From positions 124,001-188,000 of the forward strand of contig NZ_AFOZ01000046.1 in assembly GCF_000217915.1 (NCBI RefSeq): a DNA stretch of 64,000 nucleotides, written 5' to 3'. Below the pieces are notes generated by a model. That model worked only from the letters and a program-made list of their open reading frames with translations, had not been told where the DNA came from and did no database searches. How positions within the stretch are numbered: position 1 is the stretch's first letter; the number at the start of each line of letters is the position of its first letter. The translations under genes were made by a program, and so were the position numbers. This DNA is from Shewanella sp. HN-41 (GTDB lineage Bacteria > Pseudomonadota > Gammaproteobacteria > Enterobacterales > Shewanellaceae). Of this stretch, positions 45,070 to 54,087 are shown piece after piece.

Positions 45070-46188
45070 ATGTCTGTATTTGCCCCCGCAAGCCCCTTTG
45101 CCGACTTTATCTATCGCCACTTTCGCGCCATTCACGCCCTTAAACTCGGCCTTGCCCTGCTGATTGCCATCACCATTAATGCCATTTGGTCGCCGCCGCA
45201 TTTTATTTGGAGCATGGTGACGATAGTGATCATTATGATGAGTCTGCCACAGGTGGGCGGTGCGATTGAAAAGTCCCTGCAACGGGCGGTAGGCACCTGT
45301 TTAGGCTCGGCTTATGGCGTGATGTTAGTGGCGACCATCGACAGTTATTGGCTGATGATGGGGCTGTTGATCTTAGGGGTCACGCTTATCTGTTTTATCT
45401 CGGCGGGTCGCTACAGCTATGCCTATCTAGTGGCGGGATTTACCATCATCATAGTCGTGGGCGATGCCAACCATGACACCTCAGAGGCACTGTGGCGCAC
45501 GGCTAATATTCTGCTCGGCTGTGTTATCGCCATTCTGGTGTCACTGTTTATCTTCCCGATTAAGGCCAAGCAGGACTGGCGCAGCCAGCTCGCCAATGCC
45601 ATCGATAATATGGCCAAGGTGCTCACCCAACATTTACAGGCTCCCGCCAACCATGATTTAGATTTTCGCGCCGAACTTGAGGCGGCGATGAAGGCGGTAT
45701 TAACCCAGAAGAAACTGTTTTTCTCCCTCGAGTGGGAAAGCCAAACCCTGAAAAAACATAAGGTGCTGCTCGCGGAATTAGTCAATAAACAGGTGCGGCT
45801 GATCACCCTACTCGAGTTATTACCTTTGAGTCGCTGGCAAGAGGCCGATAAAGAGGCTTACCATCAAATCAACAGAGTCGCCGCCGAGCTTACCGCTTAT
45901 CTCCAACGACTTGCCGAATTTGTGGCGGGTAAAACGGCCACATTACCGACGCTACCCAGCGCCCTAGAACAAGAGTTGCAACACAGATTACAACTCAGCC
46001 TGGCTACCCCGACGCCTGCATCAGTCCCTTTGGAAAATGAAGTCGCACAGGGATTTGCACTGACCGGATATGGCTGGCTTATCTATCAACTCGCCATCGC
46101 CGTCGAAGCACTTTATGCCGATATTGAGATTATCGAAATCGCCTATAGCGGACAAACCGTGTTACATAAAACCGCCAAGCCTTCATAG
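45070..46188 (+). CDS. FUSC family aromatic-acid exporter-like protein
   Basis: A 372-residue inner-membrane protein with about six N-terminal spans (20-170) and a cytoplasmic helical C-terminal half. The GAIEKSLQRAVGTCLGS stretch, followed by hydrophobic helices and FIFPIKAKQDWR, is typical of the fusaric-acid-resistance/YccS-like group. It probably exports aromatic acids, but the substrate is unknown. AAAGGAG precedes the ATG by about ten bases. Confidence 0.83.
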   Translation: MSVFAPASPFADFIYRHFRAIHALKLGLALLIAITINAIWSPPHFIWSMVTIVIIMMSLPQVGGAIEKSLQRAVGTCLGSAYGVMLVATIDSYWLMMGLLILGVTLICFISAGRYSYAYLVAGFTIIIVVGDANHDTSEALWRTANILLGCVIAILVSLFIFPIKAKQDWRSQLANAIDNMAKVLTQHLQAPANHDLDFRAELEAAMKAVLTQKKLFFSLEWESQTLKKHKVLLAELVNKQVRLITLLELLPLSRWQEADKEAYHQINRVAAELTAYLQRLAEFVAGKTATLPTLPSALEQELQHRLQLSLATPTPASVPLENEVAQGFALTGYGWLIYQLAIAVEALYADIEIIEIAYSGQTVLHKTAKPS

Positions 46189-46321
46189 GCCGTTACCACG
46201 GGTCATTGCGGCCAAAAACCCTCGTTGCAAACCAAGATAAACCCTTGGCAGCCCTTGCGCTTACTGGGGGTTTAATGAAAAGATACCGCCCTAATAAAAA
46301 TTCGATATATGGACTCTTTTC

Positions 46322-48322
46322 ATGCGCTTGTTTTCCTTTTCCGTTGTCGCCATAGCCTGCTTATCGGCGGGATCATTATTAACTGCCAACTTAGCCCTCG
46401 CCGCGAATACTGAAGCGACTAAAACCGAGGCAACTAAAACTGAAGTTGCTAGCGCCGAGGTTACGAAAACCGAAGCCACGCAAACCACAGTGGTTGAAGC
46501 CAGTGTAGATAACAGCACCACAGAACCCACAGCCGAAGCAGCTCCCGAAGCCAATGTGGTCGCAACACCGACTCGCGCCAATACCTTTGTGAATGATGCC
46601 ATTCTACCGCCGAGCATCACTTGGCACGGTGGCAGCGAAGCCCTGTTACTTAGCGCAGATCACGAATGGGCGACGCCCTTCGAGCAAAACAACGGCAGCG
46701 AAAGCCCAAGCTATGACGATACCATCGCTTGGCTCGACCGACTGGCTGCCGAAACCACCAAGTTGCAGAAAGTCAGCCTAGGTAAGAGCCCTCAAGGCCG
46801 TGATATTTGGATGTATGTCGCCAGCAGTGATGGCATAAACGAATCGGCGCGCCTTAAGCAAAACACTAAGCCGACGATTCTGGTGCAGGCGGGGATCCAC
46901 TCAGGGGAAATCGACGGCAAAGACGCCGGCATGATGCTGCTGCGGGATATAGTCAAAGGCGATAAAAGCGACCTGCTCGAAAAGGCTAACCTGCTGTTTG
47001 TGCCTATGTTTAGCGTCGATGCCCATGAGCGCAGCGGCGAGTTTAATCGCGTAAACCAACGCGGCCCGGTGAATATGGGCTGGCGCACCAATGCCAATAA
47101 CCTCAACCTCAACCGTGACTACGCTAAGGCCGACACCTTAGAAATGCAGCATATGCTGCGGGCAATCAATGTGTGGCAACCGGATCTGTATATCGATGTG
47201 CATGTCACCGACGGTATCGACTACCAGTACGACATCACCTTCGGCTACAACCTCGCCCAAGGCTTGAGCCCAGCCAGTTTCCGCTGGCTCGAAAATAGCT
47301 ACCGCCCAGCGGTAGAAGCTGCGCTAAGTGCCCAAGGCCATATCCCTGGCCCGCTGATTTTCGCTGTCGATAATACCGATATCACTAAAGGCATGTCGCT
47401 GTGGAACCCAAGCCCACGCTTCTCCAATGGTTATGGTGATGCCCGCCATCTGCCCACTATTTTGATTGAGAACCACAGCTTAAAACCCTTTAAGCAGCGC
47501 GTACTCGGCACCTATGTGATGCTAGAGCAAACCCTAAAAACCGTTGGCGACCAAGCGACCAAGTTAAAGAGTGCGATTCAAGAGGATAAATACCGCGCCT
47601 CGCCGCTGATCACCCTGACCTGGAAATCGGCGCCACTGGCTAAAGGTTGGGATTTTAAAGGCATAGATTACCAGCTAGAGCAGAGTCCGATTAGCGGCAC
47701 CGAGGTAGTGCGTTGGACGGGCGAGCCTAAGCTGTACCCTAATTTACCTGTGGTTGCCGAAACCGTGCCCGATATTAAAGTCACTCGCCCGAGCGCTTAC
47801 TATATTCCCGCCCAGTGGACACATGTGATCGACCGCTTAAATTTACACGGCATTCGGATGACGCGTTTAAGCAAGCCAACAGAGCTTAAATTGCAGCAAT
47901 ATAGCCTGAGTAATCCGGTATTTAATACCAAGGCGTTCGAGGGACGACTCACAGTGAAGGCCGACTCGACGCTGGCGAAACTGACCACCACCTTGCCAGC
48001 TGGCACGGTGAAAGTCAGCACAGATCAACCCTTAGGCGATCTGGCGATTTTACTGCTCGAGCCACAATCACCGGACTCGTTACTGCAATGGGGCTTCTTT
48101 AACCCTATCTTTACCCGTACCGAATATATTGAGGACTATGCCGTAGAGCCGCTGGCCGCCAAGATGCTGAAGGAAGATCCAAAGCTACAGGCTGAATTTA
48201 ATAAAGCACTGGAAAACCCAGAGTTTGCCGCCGATCCCGAGGCTCGCTTACGCTGGTTCTATGAGCGCAGCCCTTACTACGATAATCAATATCTTAAGTA
48301 TCCGGTCTACCGTAGCCGTTAA
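46322..48322 (+). CDS. Secreted M14 family zinc carboxypeptidase
   Basis: A 666-residue exported metallopeptidase. After a signal peptide (cleavage near LAA at about 27) comes a low-complexity TEATKTEATKTEV linker (to about 75), then the M14 domain. The zinc motif HSGEIDGKD is near 192, the third ligand in IDVHVTDG near 293, and the probable catalytic Glu in LIENHS near 383. A C-terminal region of about 250 residues follows. It is convergent with the methyltransferase gene. Confidence 0.88.
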   Translation: MRLFSFSVVAIACLSAGSLLTANLALAANTEATKTEATKTEVASAEVTKTEATQTTVVEASVDNSTTEPTAEAAPEANVVATPTRANTFVNDAILPPSITWHGGSEALLLSADHEWATPFEQNNGSESPSYDDTIAWLDRLAAETTKLQKVSLGKSPQGRDIWMYVASSDGINESARLKQNTKPTILVQAGIHSGEIDGKDAGMMLLRDIVKGDKSDLLEKANLLFVPMFSVDAHERSGEFNRVNQRGPVNMGWRTNANNLNLNRDYAKADTLEMQHMLRAINVWQPDLYIDVHVTDGIDYQYDITFGYNLAQGLSPASFRWLENSYRPAVEAALSAQGHIPGPLIFAVDNTDITKGMSLWNPSPRFSNGYGDARHLPTILIENHSLKPFKQRVLGTYVMLEQTLKTVGDQATKLKSAIQEDKYRASPLITLTWKSAPLAKGWDFKGIDYQLEQSPISGTEVVRWTGEPKLYPNLPVVAETVPDIKVTRPSAYYIPAQWTHVIDRLNLHGIRMTRLSKPTELKLQQYSLSNPVFNTKAFEGRLTVKADSTLAKLTTTLPAGTVKVSTDQPLGDLAILLLEPQSPDSLLQWGFFNPIFTRTEYIEDYAVEPLAAKMLKEDPKLQAEFNKALENPEFAADPEARLRWFYERSPYYDNQYLKYPVYRSR

Positions 48323-48347
48323 TCCCCGCAGTTAAAAACAGCAAGGA

Positions 48348-49115
48348 TTAAGCAGGCTTACGCGCGCTGATGCTATACACCAAGGGCACATGCTGCCCTT
48401 GGTGTGTTAACACATAACGGCCATCGGCTTGCGCCTCTAGCCCTGCGAAACAGTTATAGGGGCTAAACGCAAATTCGTGGAAGAACGCTAACTCCAACCC
48501 CGCCTGCAATAAGGCATTGATCACCTCAGACAAGCTATGCGACCAGCACATTAAGGTTTGCTGCTCATCACCGGCATTCTCGGTATAAGTCCCTTCCTGC
48601 TCTATATCTGGCTCACCTCGATTAAAATAGCTATAACCATCGAACAACTGCTGCGCCGGATGAAACTCGGCCATATAAAACTGTCCGCCGGGCTTTAAAC
48701 AAGCCACAATGGTCTGCGCCCAGAGCATTAAATCCGGCAGCCACACAATGGCGCCATAGGAGGTAAATACAATATCTTGCGGCTCTATCTTGCCCACCAC
48801 GCTGTAGACATCGCTACAGATAAACTCGGCGGACAACTGGGCCTGCTGCGCCAACTTGCGCGCTTCGGCAATCGCCACCTCGGATAAATCTACCCCAATC
48901 ACTTTAGCGCCCATTCGTGCCCACGACAGGGTATCTAGGCCAAAATGACATTGCAGATGCAACAAACTTTTGCCTGCCACCGCCAGCTCACTCAGTTCGA
49001 TTTCCGTTAAGGAGGTGTTGCCACTCAAAAAGCCTTCAACATCATAAAAATCAGAGGTTAAGTGCACCCGAGTGCGTGCATCCCAGGCAATCTTATTGGT
49101 CGTTAAGTAATCCAT
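48348..49115 (-). CDS. Class I SAM-dependent methyltransferase
   Basis: A 255-residue cytosolic methyltransferase with the SAM-binding motif LHLQCHFGLDTLSWARMG and an acidic motif II (KVIGVDLS), then ICSDVYSV and the post-motif QDIVFTSYGAIVWL. The substrate is unknown. It stands alone between the M14 gene (convergent) and the DUF4097 gene (divergent). Confidence 0.83.
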   Translation of the reverse strand: MDYLTTNKIAWDARTRVHLTSDFYDVEGFLSGNTSLTEIELSELAVAGKSLLHLQCHFGLDTLSWARMGAKVIGVDLSEVAIAEARKLAQQAQLSAEFICSDVYSVVGKIEPQDIVFTSYGAIVWLPDLMLWAQTIVACLKPGGQFYMAEFHPAQQLFDGYSYFNRGEPDIEQEGTYTENAGDEQQTLMCWSHSLSEVINALLQAGLELAFFHEFAFSPYNCFAGLEAQADGRYVLTHQGQHVPLVYSISARKPA

Positions 49116-49218
49116 TTGAATCCTTTCTGGTTAGGCTTTGAATCAAGCGGGATGAGTGGACACACGCTAACCGAATAAGTGGGTAATTTCACCACTCTTT
49201 GGGAAAAATCACTGATTC

Positions 49219-49250
49219 GGCGGACATGTCCGCCAACGTGGTCGCGGACA
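49219..49250. promoter_or_regulatory. Candidate enhancer site for a sigma54 activator
   Basis: GGCGGACATGTCCGCC at 49219-49234 is a perfect 16-bp palindrome, and GCGGACA recurs at 49244-49250 to make a second inverted pair with TGTCCGC. They lie 65-100 bp upstream of the transcription start predicted from the sigma54 promoter, which is the usual place for an upstream activator. The activator is not known. Confidence 0.5.
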
Positions 49251-49289
49251 CTTTAAACTTATTTAATTGATAATTAAGTAATTTTAAAG

Positions 49290-49306
49290 TTGGCATAGGA
49301 TGTGCT
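49290..49306 (+). promoter_or_regulatory. Sigma54 (-24/-12) promoter of the DUF4097-like gene
   Basis: TTGGCATAGGATGTGCT has GG (49292-49293) and GC (49304-49305) separated by exactly 10 bases and follows TGGCAYR-N4-YTGCW except for one base. Transcription would begin near 49317, about 70 bases before the ATG. Confidence 0.62.
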
Positions 49307-49385
49307 ATCACAATTTATATAAAGTTTATCGCTAACAGTTCTGCACTCAGTCTGTCATCGAGTGTCAATAACAAGGAAGAAGAAA

Positions 49386-50159
49386 ATGTCACTACGCCCT
49401 TTTATATTCACCCTCGGATTTATCGCCGTCTTTACCGTTGGTGTGTCACTCACTGGCTGCATTATTAATGTTAACGCCGCCGGCATGCCGGATTTAGACC
49501 ATCAGCAACGTGAACTCACCCTCGATGCTCAAGACCTACAGGAGCTCGTCGCCGAAACGGGTGCGGGCAGCCTTGAGATCATAGGTGTCGAAGGCCTGAC
49601 CCAAATTAAGTTAGTCGCAGATATCTATAGCAATGACGATAGCAAAGTGATTCTCACCCTTGAGAAAAAGGCCAATAAAGCCATGCTTAAGGCCGATTTT
49701 GAGCAGGAGAGTTTCAACGACTATTCACCCTATATCGAGCTTAAGCTGCAGGTGCCAATGGATCTCGCCTTAGATATAGATGACGGTTCTGGAGCCATCT
49801 TGATCAACGGTATGACTGCAAATATCAAAGTCAAAGACGGTTCCGGCGAGCTGGTTATTCAAGGCGGCAATAATGTCAGTATTGATGATGGCTCAGGGGC
49901 GATTGAGGTCAGCCAAGTGACCGGCAACCTAGCAATAGTGGATGGCTCAGGCAGTATTAAAGCCACTGATATTAAAGGCAATATCAATATCGATGATGGT
50001 TCAGGTGAAATTGAAGTCGCCAATGTGCAAAGCACAGTCACCATCAATGATGGCTCAGGCGATATAAATGTAGTGAACACTAAGGGCTTAACGATTCTCT
50101 CATCAGGCTCAGGTGATGTGACATTCGATAAAATTGATGGCCCAGTGAGTAAACACTAA
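49386..50159 (+). CDS. DUF4097-like lipoprotein with DGSG beta-helix repeats
   Basis: A 257-residue probable lipoprotein (signal with LTGC, Cys25). The C-terminal half holds seven repeats of 17-18 residues centred on DGSG: DDGSGAI, KDGSGEL, DDGSGAI, VDGSGSI, DDGSGEI, NDGSGDI and SSGSGDV. This spacing suits a right-handed beta-helix as in the DUF4097/head-GIN domain group. I start at the ATG at 49386, which has AAGGAAG upstream. It is the only gene between the sigma54 promoter and a strong terminator. The function is unknown; an envelope-stress link would be an inference. Confidence 0.75.
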   Translation: MSLRPFIFTLGFIAVFTVGVSLTGCIINVNAAGMPDLDHQQRELTLDAQDLQELVAETGAGSLEIIGVEGLTQIKLVADIYSNDDSKVILTLEKKANKAMLKADFEQESFNDYSPYIELKLQVPMDLALDIDDGSGAILINGMTANIKVKDGSGELVIQGGNNVSIDDGSGAIEVSQVTGNLAIVDGSGSIKATDIKGNINIDDGSGEIEVANVQSTVTINDGSGDINVVNTKGLTILSSGSGDVTFDKIDGPVSKH

Positions 50160-50292
50160 GCCCGTTAGACCAACAGAGTTACCGCTCAACCAACTTCCCG
50201 GCGTAGAGACTGATGTTGCAGTACCCAACCAAATGTCAGTCTTCTACCCACCCCTTTTGCGTTACCGTTCCATGGACAATCTTATGCACTTT

Positions 50293-50326
50293 ATGCCACT
50301 AACCCCTTGTAGTGGCATCTTTTTTT
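50293..50326 (+). terminator. Terminator of the DUF4097-like gene
   Basis: ATGCCACTA / TAGTGGCAT with an 8-base loop is followed by C and seven T residues. Confidence 0.88.
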
Positions 50327-50419
50327 GGAAGGAATCTAGCTTTACAACATTAAACGTTTACTTAATAGTGGATTGATAGCTATGTTTAATAGCTGATTTA
50401 TAAATAAAATCATTCAACA

Positions 50420-50519
50420 ATTAAGCACTGTCATTCCAGTGACACGCCGTAAATATGTCCCTATAGGCTCGACGGCGGCATCCATGCCGCCAACGGTCAC
50501 TTCCATGACAGTGCTTAAT
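50420..50519 (+). repeat. 100-bp palindromic repeat element, copy 1
   Basis: It begins ATTAAGCACTGTCAT and ends ATGACAGTGCTTAAT, with about 24-bp imperfect terminal inverted repeats. An inner hairpin GGCGGCAT-CC-ATGCCGCC sits near its right third. A second copy of exactly the same length lies at 54175-54274 in inverted orientation. It encodes no protein and looks like a MITE or REP-type element. Confidence 0.8.
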
Positions 50520-50657
50520 TCCGCGAGCTAAATCGTATTCTGTTAGCCTTAAAGAGCACATAAGGTGTGACGTGAAAACTGAACGAACATATATCTTTGA
50601 GCAAGTTTGGCACGAACCAATAGCTTATATATGTGCCTATTCAATCTTTACATAGCA

Positions 50658-50684
50658 AAATTTAGCAGTGGGTGTCTCGATAAA
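50658..50684 (+). repeat. 27-bp motif, copy A
   Basis: This is one of four copies of a motif whose core is CAGTGGGTGTCTCGATAAA. It has one difference from the consensus. It lies 15 bases beyond the stop of the Imm58-like gene and is inverted relative to copy C. Confidence 0.75.
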
Positions 50685-50699
50685 CCAATAATTTGTTTG

Positions 50700-51056
50700 T
50701 TAAAACGACCTTACCCATAAAGGTGAACACTCTTTGTACCAGTGGTCTACTTGCATTAATTCATCTTTATCGTTGAAAAAGAAGCTAATACCCTCGATGA
50801 TTACAGACGATGCAAATTTCTTATCGTCCCACGATTGGTGATTATATTGTTCTTTTGCTTTCTGGATACCCAATTTTGATTGTGCAATCTTTAAAAGTTC
50901 GCCTTTGGAAATAGAGCTGTTAACAAATTGAGATAAAACAAAATTATCACGCTTTAATCTAGAGTGAGCTTCAATAGTGTAACTGTGCTTTGCGAACCAA
51001 AAAATCAAGTAAATATTCAATATAAAACTGAGAAAAAACAACACCTTTAATAACAC
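50700..51056 (-). CDS. Small membrane-anchored protein, Imm58-like
   Basis: A 118-residue protein with an N-terminal membrane span (LFFLSFILNIYLIFWFAKH) and a soluble C-terminal part containing SSISKGELLKIAQSKLGI and IIEGISFFFNDKDELMQVDHW. The layout (anchor, heptad-like linker, short alpha/beta domain ending in a 'FxFDxDGxLxxV'-like strand) recalls the Imm58 immunity family. This is a weak, motif-level resemblance. It is AT-rich compared with the surrounding core genes. It shares an orientation with the lipoprotein gene 59 bases upstream. Confidence 0.55.
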   Translation of the reverse strand: MLLKVLFFLSFILNIYLIFWFAKHSYTIEAHSRLKRDNFVLSQFVNSSISKGELLKIAQSKLGIQKAKEQYNHQSWDDKKFASSVIIEGISFFFNDKDELMQVDHWYKECSPLWVRSF

Positions 51057-51115
51057 TTATGCCATCCCTAATTAGTAATTACAATGTTTTTTCGATGCTG
51101 ATAAAACATATTACA

Positions 51116-51811
51116 TTAACAATTTAGAGGGTCTATCCCTATGCTTCGCACATGTAAAAATCTTATAGGTTCAAAAATGTATTTTTTACCATTTATAATA
51201 ATAGATGGTAACTGGACAGAGTAATCTTCCAATTTATACTCAATATCGCTCGAAAAAATACTTATTGATGCGCCAGAATTAAAGTACTTTTTACCAAATA
51301 ATGTGTTATAACCAAAAAAGGTATTACCAGTTATCTTCGATGTTGGAATTACACTGAAATACCCATCATTCTTAGCTGACTCATCAGAATTAGCGTTTGG
51401 AATGTTCTCCGCCCGTGTAATCAATTCAGCTATCTTTACACTCCATGTTTTGTTTGTTGTATTGTCAGAAATTAAAATTTCATCGCTCGAAAATTGAAAA
51501 TATGTTCCAGATGGAGCAATAATTGAAGCTGAAAAATGAAAATTCTTAAATCTCTCATTTTTTGCTGAACTCGAGCTAGATACTTCGAGTTCAACACCTT
51601 CACTAAGCGATATTGATATTTTATCCGAAGGGCCAGAACCTCCGCAGCCACTACTGTGTGTAACTCCTTCGCTATATATTGGCTTATAGTAATCTCTAAC
51701 TACAGGCGCACACGAGACAGATATTATTGAAAGAGAAATTATAAATACACCTTTTTTTAAAAGCATATATGGCGCAAAATTTCCTTTGAAATATAATACC
51801 TTAGTACGCAT
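51116..51811 (-). CDS. Lipoprotein, unknown function
   Basis: About 231 residues with a lipoprotein signal (LKKGVFIISLSIISVSCAP). The mature part has a Gly/Cys/Ser patch (HSSGCGGSGPSDK) and mostly beta-strand-like sequence. The start is uncertain: ATG at 51811 has GAGG nine bases upstream, while an ATG at 51766 sits right before the signal peptide but has no ribosome binding site. It is AT-rich and is paired with the Imm58-like gene. No family recognised. Confidence 0.55.
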   Translation of the reverse strand: MRTKVLYFKGNFAPYMLLKKGVFIISLSIISVSCAPVVRDYYKPIYSEGVTHSSGCGGSGPSDKISISLSEGVELEVSSSSSAKNERFKNFHFSASIIAPSGTYFQFSSDEILISDNTTNKTWSVKIAELITRAENIPNANSDESAKNDGYFSVIPTSKITGNTFFGYNTLFGKKYFNSGASISIFSSDIEYKLEDYSVQLPSIIINGKKYIFEPIRFLHVRSIGIDPLNC

Positions 51812-51959
51812 GCGCGTTAACCTCATTAGACCAGTAAAAGTGCATATAGTTAATCACTTGTAATAAAATAAATTTATCAGCATTTCAATAAATACACCAT
51901 CACGAAAACGACATTAAAACGAGCCAGCGATATTTTAACTCTTCTTTTAGCTGCTCAAA

Positions 51960-51986
51960 TTTATCGAGACACCCTCTGTTAAATTT
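51960..51986 (-). repeat. 27-bp motif, copy C
   Basis: Minus-strand copy of the motif, one difference from the consensus (GAGGGTGTCTCGATAAA core). It lies about 150 bases upstream of the lipoprotein start and faces copy A. With copy B it also bounds a 180-bp gene-free interval. Confidence 0.75.
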
Positions 51987-52112
51987 TCTCCGAAAGCTAA
52001 CTCGATTTTCTTCAACGCCCCTCTGCGACTTCGCGGGGGAGATGAACTTCTGAACCTCCGATGCAGGCTGTTAATCCCACAAGAGTTTTGCCAGCCCTAT
52101 CATTCCTGTAAG
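51987..52112. other. Gene-free spacer between motif copies C and B
   Basis: With its flanking inverted motifs it forms a 180-bp unit (51960-52139). It includes a small GC-rich hairpin (CCCCTCTGCGACTTCGCGGGGG). It holds no open frame and no target-site duplication that I can see. Confidence 0.4.
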
Positions 52113-52139
52113 AAATTTAACAGTGGGTGTCTAGATAAA
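52113..52139 (+). repeat. 27-bp motif, copy B
   Basis: Plus-strand copy with core CAGTGGGTGTCTAGATAAA, one difference from the consensus. It lies three bases beyond the stop of the HNH gene and faces copy D. Confidence 0.75.
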
Positions 52140-52142
52140 CTG

Positions 52143-52730
52143 TTATAAAGGGATGTCATGAGCTTTCAGGGTGCATAGTATCGCATATGAATACTCCTTA
52201 TCTGGCAGAGCTTCCTGTCCCAAGCTTTTTAAAGCGGCATTACGAAGAGTTTCATTGTTTGTTCTATAACAAGCATTAATAGCCAAGATAAACTTCTCAA
52301 TGCGTTCTTGTCTCTGCTCAATCAGCTCTGGTCGATTTAATCCTAAATCTGTTATGGTCAATTCCCCACGCTCAGACCCATTCTTCGGGAACAGAACCCA
52401 GCCATGAAATACAATATGCGCTTCAGGATTTTCAGCATACGGGTCTATATACGGTGTATCTGCAATGTATTTATCGTGTTTATGTCCATTACAGATTTCG
52501 CAGGAATAGCCAAGATTCGACCAGACAAATTCTAGTTCTGGGAATTTATCAGCAGCTTTAGGCTTAATATGTTCAATATGAGCATGGTCTACGTGCGATA
52601 TTTTTGATTCACAGTACATGCATTTACCAGAGGCAGCATTTCTCAATGCCTCCTTGTTGTTGGCGTGCTTATAATTCCCTTTTTCTAGTGCTCGTGGATT
52701 TGGACAATCAGGGCGTGTCAATTTGATCAT
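52143..52730 (-). CDS. HNH endonuclease, PtuB-like (Septu-type module)
   Basis: A 195-residue nuclease. The HNH/treble-clef fold is clear: zinc Cys pair CMYC (37-40), catalytic region HIEHIKPKA (His54), SNLGYSCEIC (Asn72, Cys77, Cys80) and NGHK. This order and the 'IEHxxPK...NL..SCxxCN' pattern match PtuB of Septu anti-phage systems. The ATG at 52730 has AAGGA six bases upstream and overlaps the ATPase stop as ATGA; a TTG two codons earlier is less likely. Its partner is the AAA ATPase, with which it should form a complex that cuts nucleic acid upon phage infection. Confidence 0.78.
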   Translation of the reverse strand: MIKLTRPDCPNPRALEKGNYKHANNKEALRNAASGKCMYCESKISHVDHAHIEHIKPKAADKFPELEFVWSNLGYSCEICNGHKHDKYIADTPYIDPYAENPEAHIVFHGWVLFPKNGSERGELTITDLGLNRPELIEQRQERIEKFILAINACYRTNNETLRNAALKSLGQEALPDKEYSYAILCTLKAHDIPL

Positions 52731-53941
52731 TTCCAATCCTTCGATAATTTCAAAAGCGCGTCTGGGAAGTAGTCAGAAAGTCCTGCTTGGAATAGCTCAT
52801 CCCTAAGACTCGCAAATTGAGCCTCAGGATTTTGAATATTTCTGTATTTTGAAAGAATTTTATCTAGTTCACTTTCTGCCCATATTGGCATTGTTACTGG
52901 AACGCCAAGCACACTGTTGAGAATGTGTGATGCAGTTTTAGCCTTGTTAACCATATCAAGCTCTTGGCTAACAACCCTATTTGACTCATTATATGAAAAT
53001 GCATAAACGCTAGATTCTTTGACTGATCCAACGACAAGGGGACTATGAGTTGAAACTATGAATTGCGTGTTAGGAAATGCAGCTACAAGATCCGGAAGAA
53101 TTCTTCGTTGCATTGATGGGTGAAGATGATTTTCAATTTCGTCAATTAGAACCACAAGCCCACCATCTTCCGAGCGCTCACAGTTATATATCTGCCACGA
53201 CAAATCTATTAATGCACTAACTCCACCAGAAACGGCATCTAGCATGAAGTCACCGGATTCCGTCTCAAGAATAATTTCATAAGAACGAACAGCAACTTTT
53301 TTAAACCCTAAACTTTCTGGTAAAACTTTCTTTAGAACCAATTCGAAACCTAAAAAGTATTCACGCATTTCTTGGTCAGGAGTAATAAACTCGTTTCCAG
53401 AGCCGCTAATAGCCCAACTCAAAAGTGTTTCTTTTATGTAATAGTTTGACGATTGGGAATGCCCATTGTTATATCGTTGCAATGAGCTTTGCATTACCAA
53501 GTTGTAAGCCTCATCTTTTGTTCGCTTCCGCGTTGAAATGTGCGGAACTTGTTGGTAAAAGTACACAGGCCTGTGAGACGGAATATTGATACCCTTTAAA
53601 TGCTGTGGGTTTGGAATTTGAAGATGGTATTGTGGGCCATCTTGTCGAGGAATCTGTAGCTCAGAACTGCCTTTATCATATTGAATTTCACCAATTTTTA
53701 TGAGGTGCTCTGATTTCCGCCAAAAAATCTTGGGTATCCAACTAAATATTCCCGTGTCATCGTTCTTGGTCGGTGTAAATAGTTCAAGTCGATTCCATCC
53801 GAAGTGTCTGCTTAGGACTCCAAGAACCGTCGTTTTTCCAGAACCATTGGCTCCTGTTAGAATTGTCACCGAAGGATGAAATGTAATATTGATGCTCTCA
53901 AACTGCTTCCATGATCCGATTGAGATCGATTTGAATTTCAT
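52727..53941 (-). CDS. AAA/ABC-type ATPase, PtuA-like (Septu-type module)
   Basis: A 404-residue RecF/OLD-like ATPase without a Toprim domain. Walker A TGANGSGKTT is at 29-38, Walker B with the catalytic Glu is in VVLIDEIENHLHP at about 260, and the STHSP H-loop is near 297. A VSGGVSALIDL stretch precedes Walker B where ABC-type ATPases have the signature motif. It pairs with the HNH gene by a 4-base ATGA overlap. ATPase plus HNH in this order is the Septu architecture, so defence against phage is the best inference. The pair is bracketed by inverted 27-bp motifs. Confidence 0.78.
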   Translation of the reverse strand: MKFKSISIGSWKQFESINITFHPSVTILTGANGSGKTTVLGVLSRHFGWNRLELFTPTKNDDTGIFSWIPKIFWRKSEHLIKIGEIQYDKGSSELQIPRQDGPQYHLQIPNPQHLKGINIPSHRPVYFYQQVPHISTRKRTKDEAYNLVMQSSLQRYNNGHSQSSNYYIKETLLSWAISGSGNEFITPDQEMREYFLGFELVLKKVLPESLGFKKVAVRSYEIILETESGDFMLDAVSGGVSALIDLSWQIYNCERSEDGGLVVLIDEIENHLHPSMQRRILPDLVAAFPNTQFIVSTHSPLVVGSVKESSVYAFSYNESNRVVSQELDMVNKAKTASHILNSVLGVPVTMPIWAESELDKILSKYRNIQNPEAQFASLRDELFQAGLSDYFPDALLKLSKDWK

Positions 53942-54087
53942 TTTTACTCCATTATTTTTTGTTCAATCTTGAACGGTATATTAAACAAAAAATTCCAATC
54001 ACTCATTTTAAATAAAAAACATAATGTACTTTTGATTTGTCTTCAATCAACTCTTGCGAAAAGCGCTTATTTATGAGAGTTGGAGAG

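Noticed and set aside
51960..52139. Integron attC site made of the GTTAAAT / ATTTAAC sequences
   Set aside because: The two core-like sequences are in the wrong order for an attC site, the interval is not a bulged attC-like palindrome, and no integrase is present.
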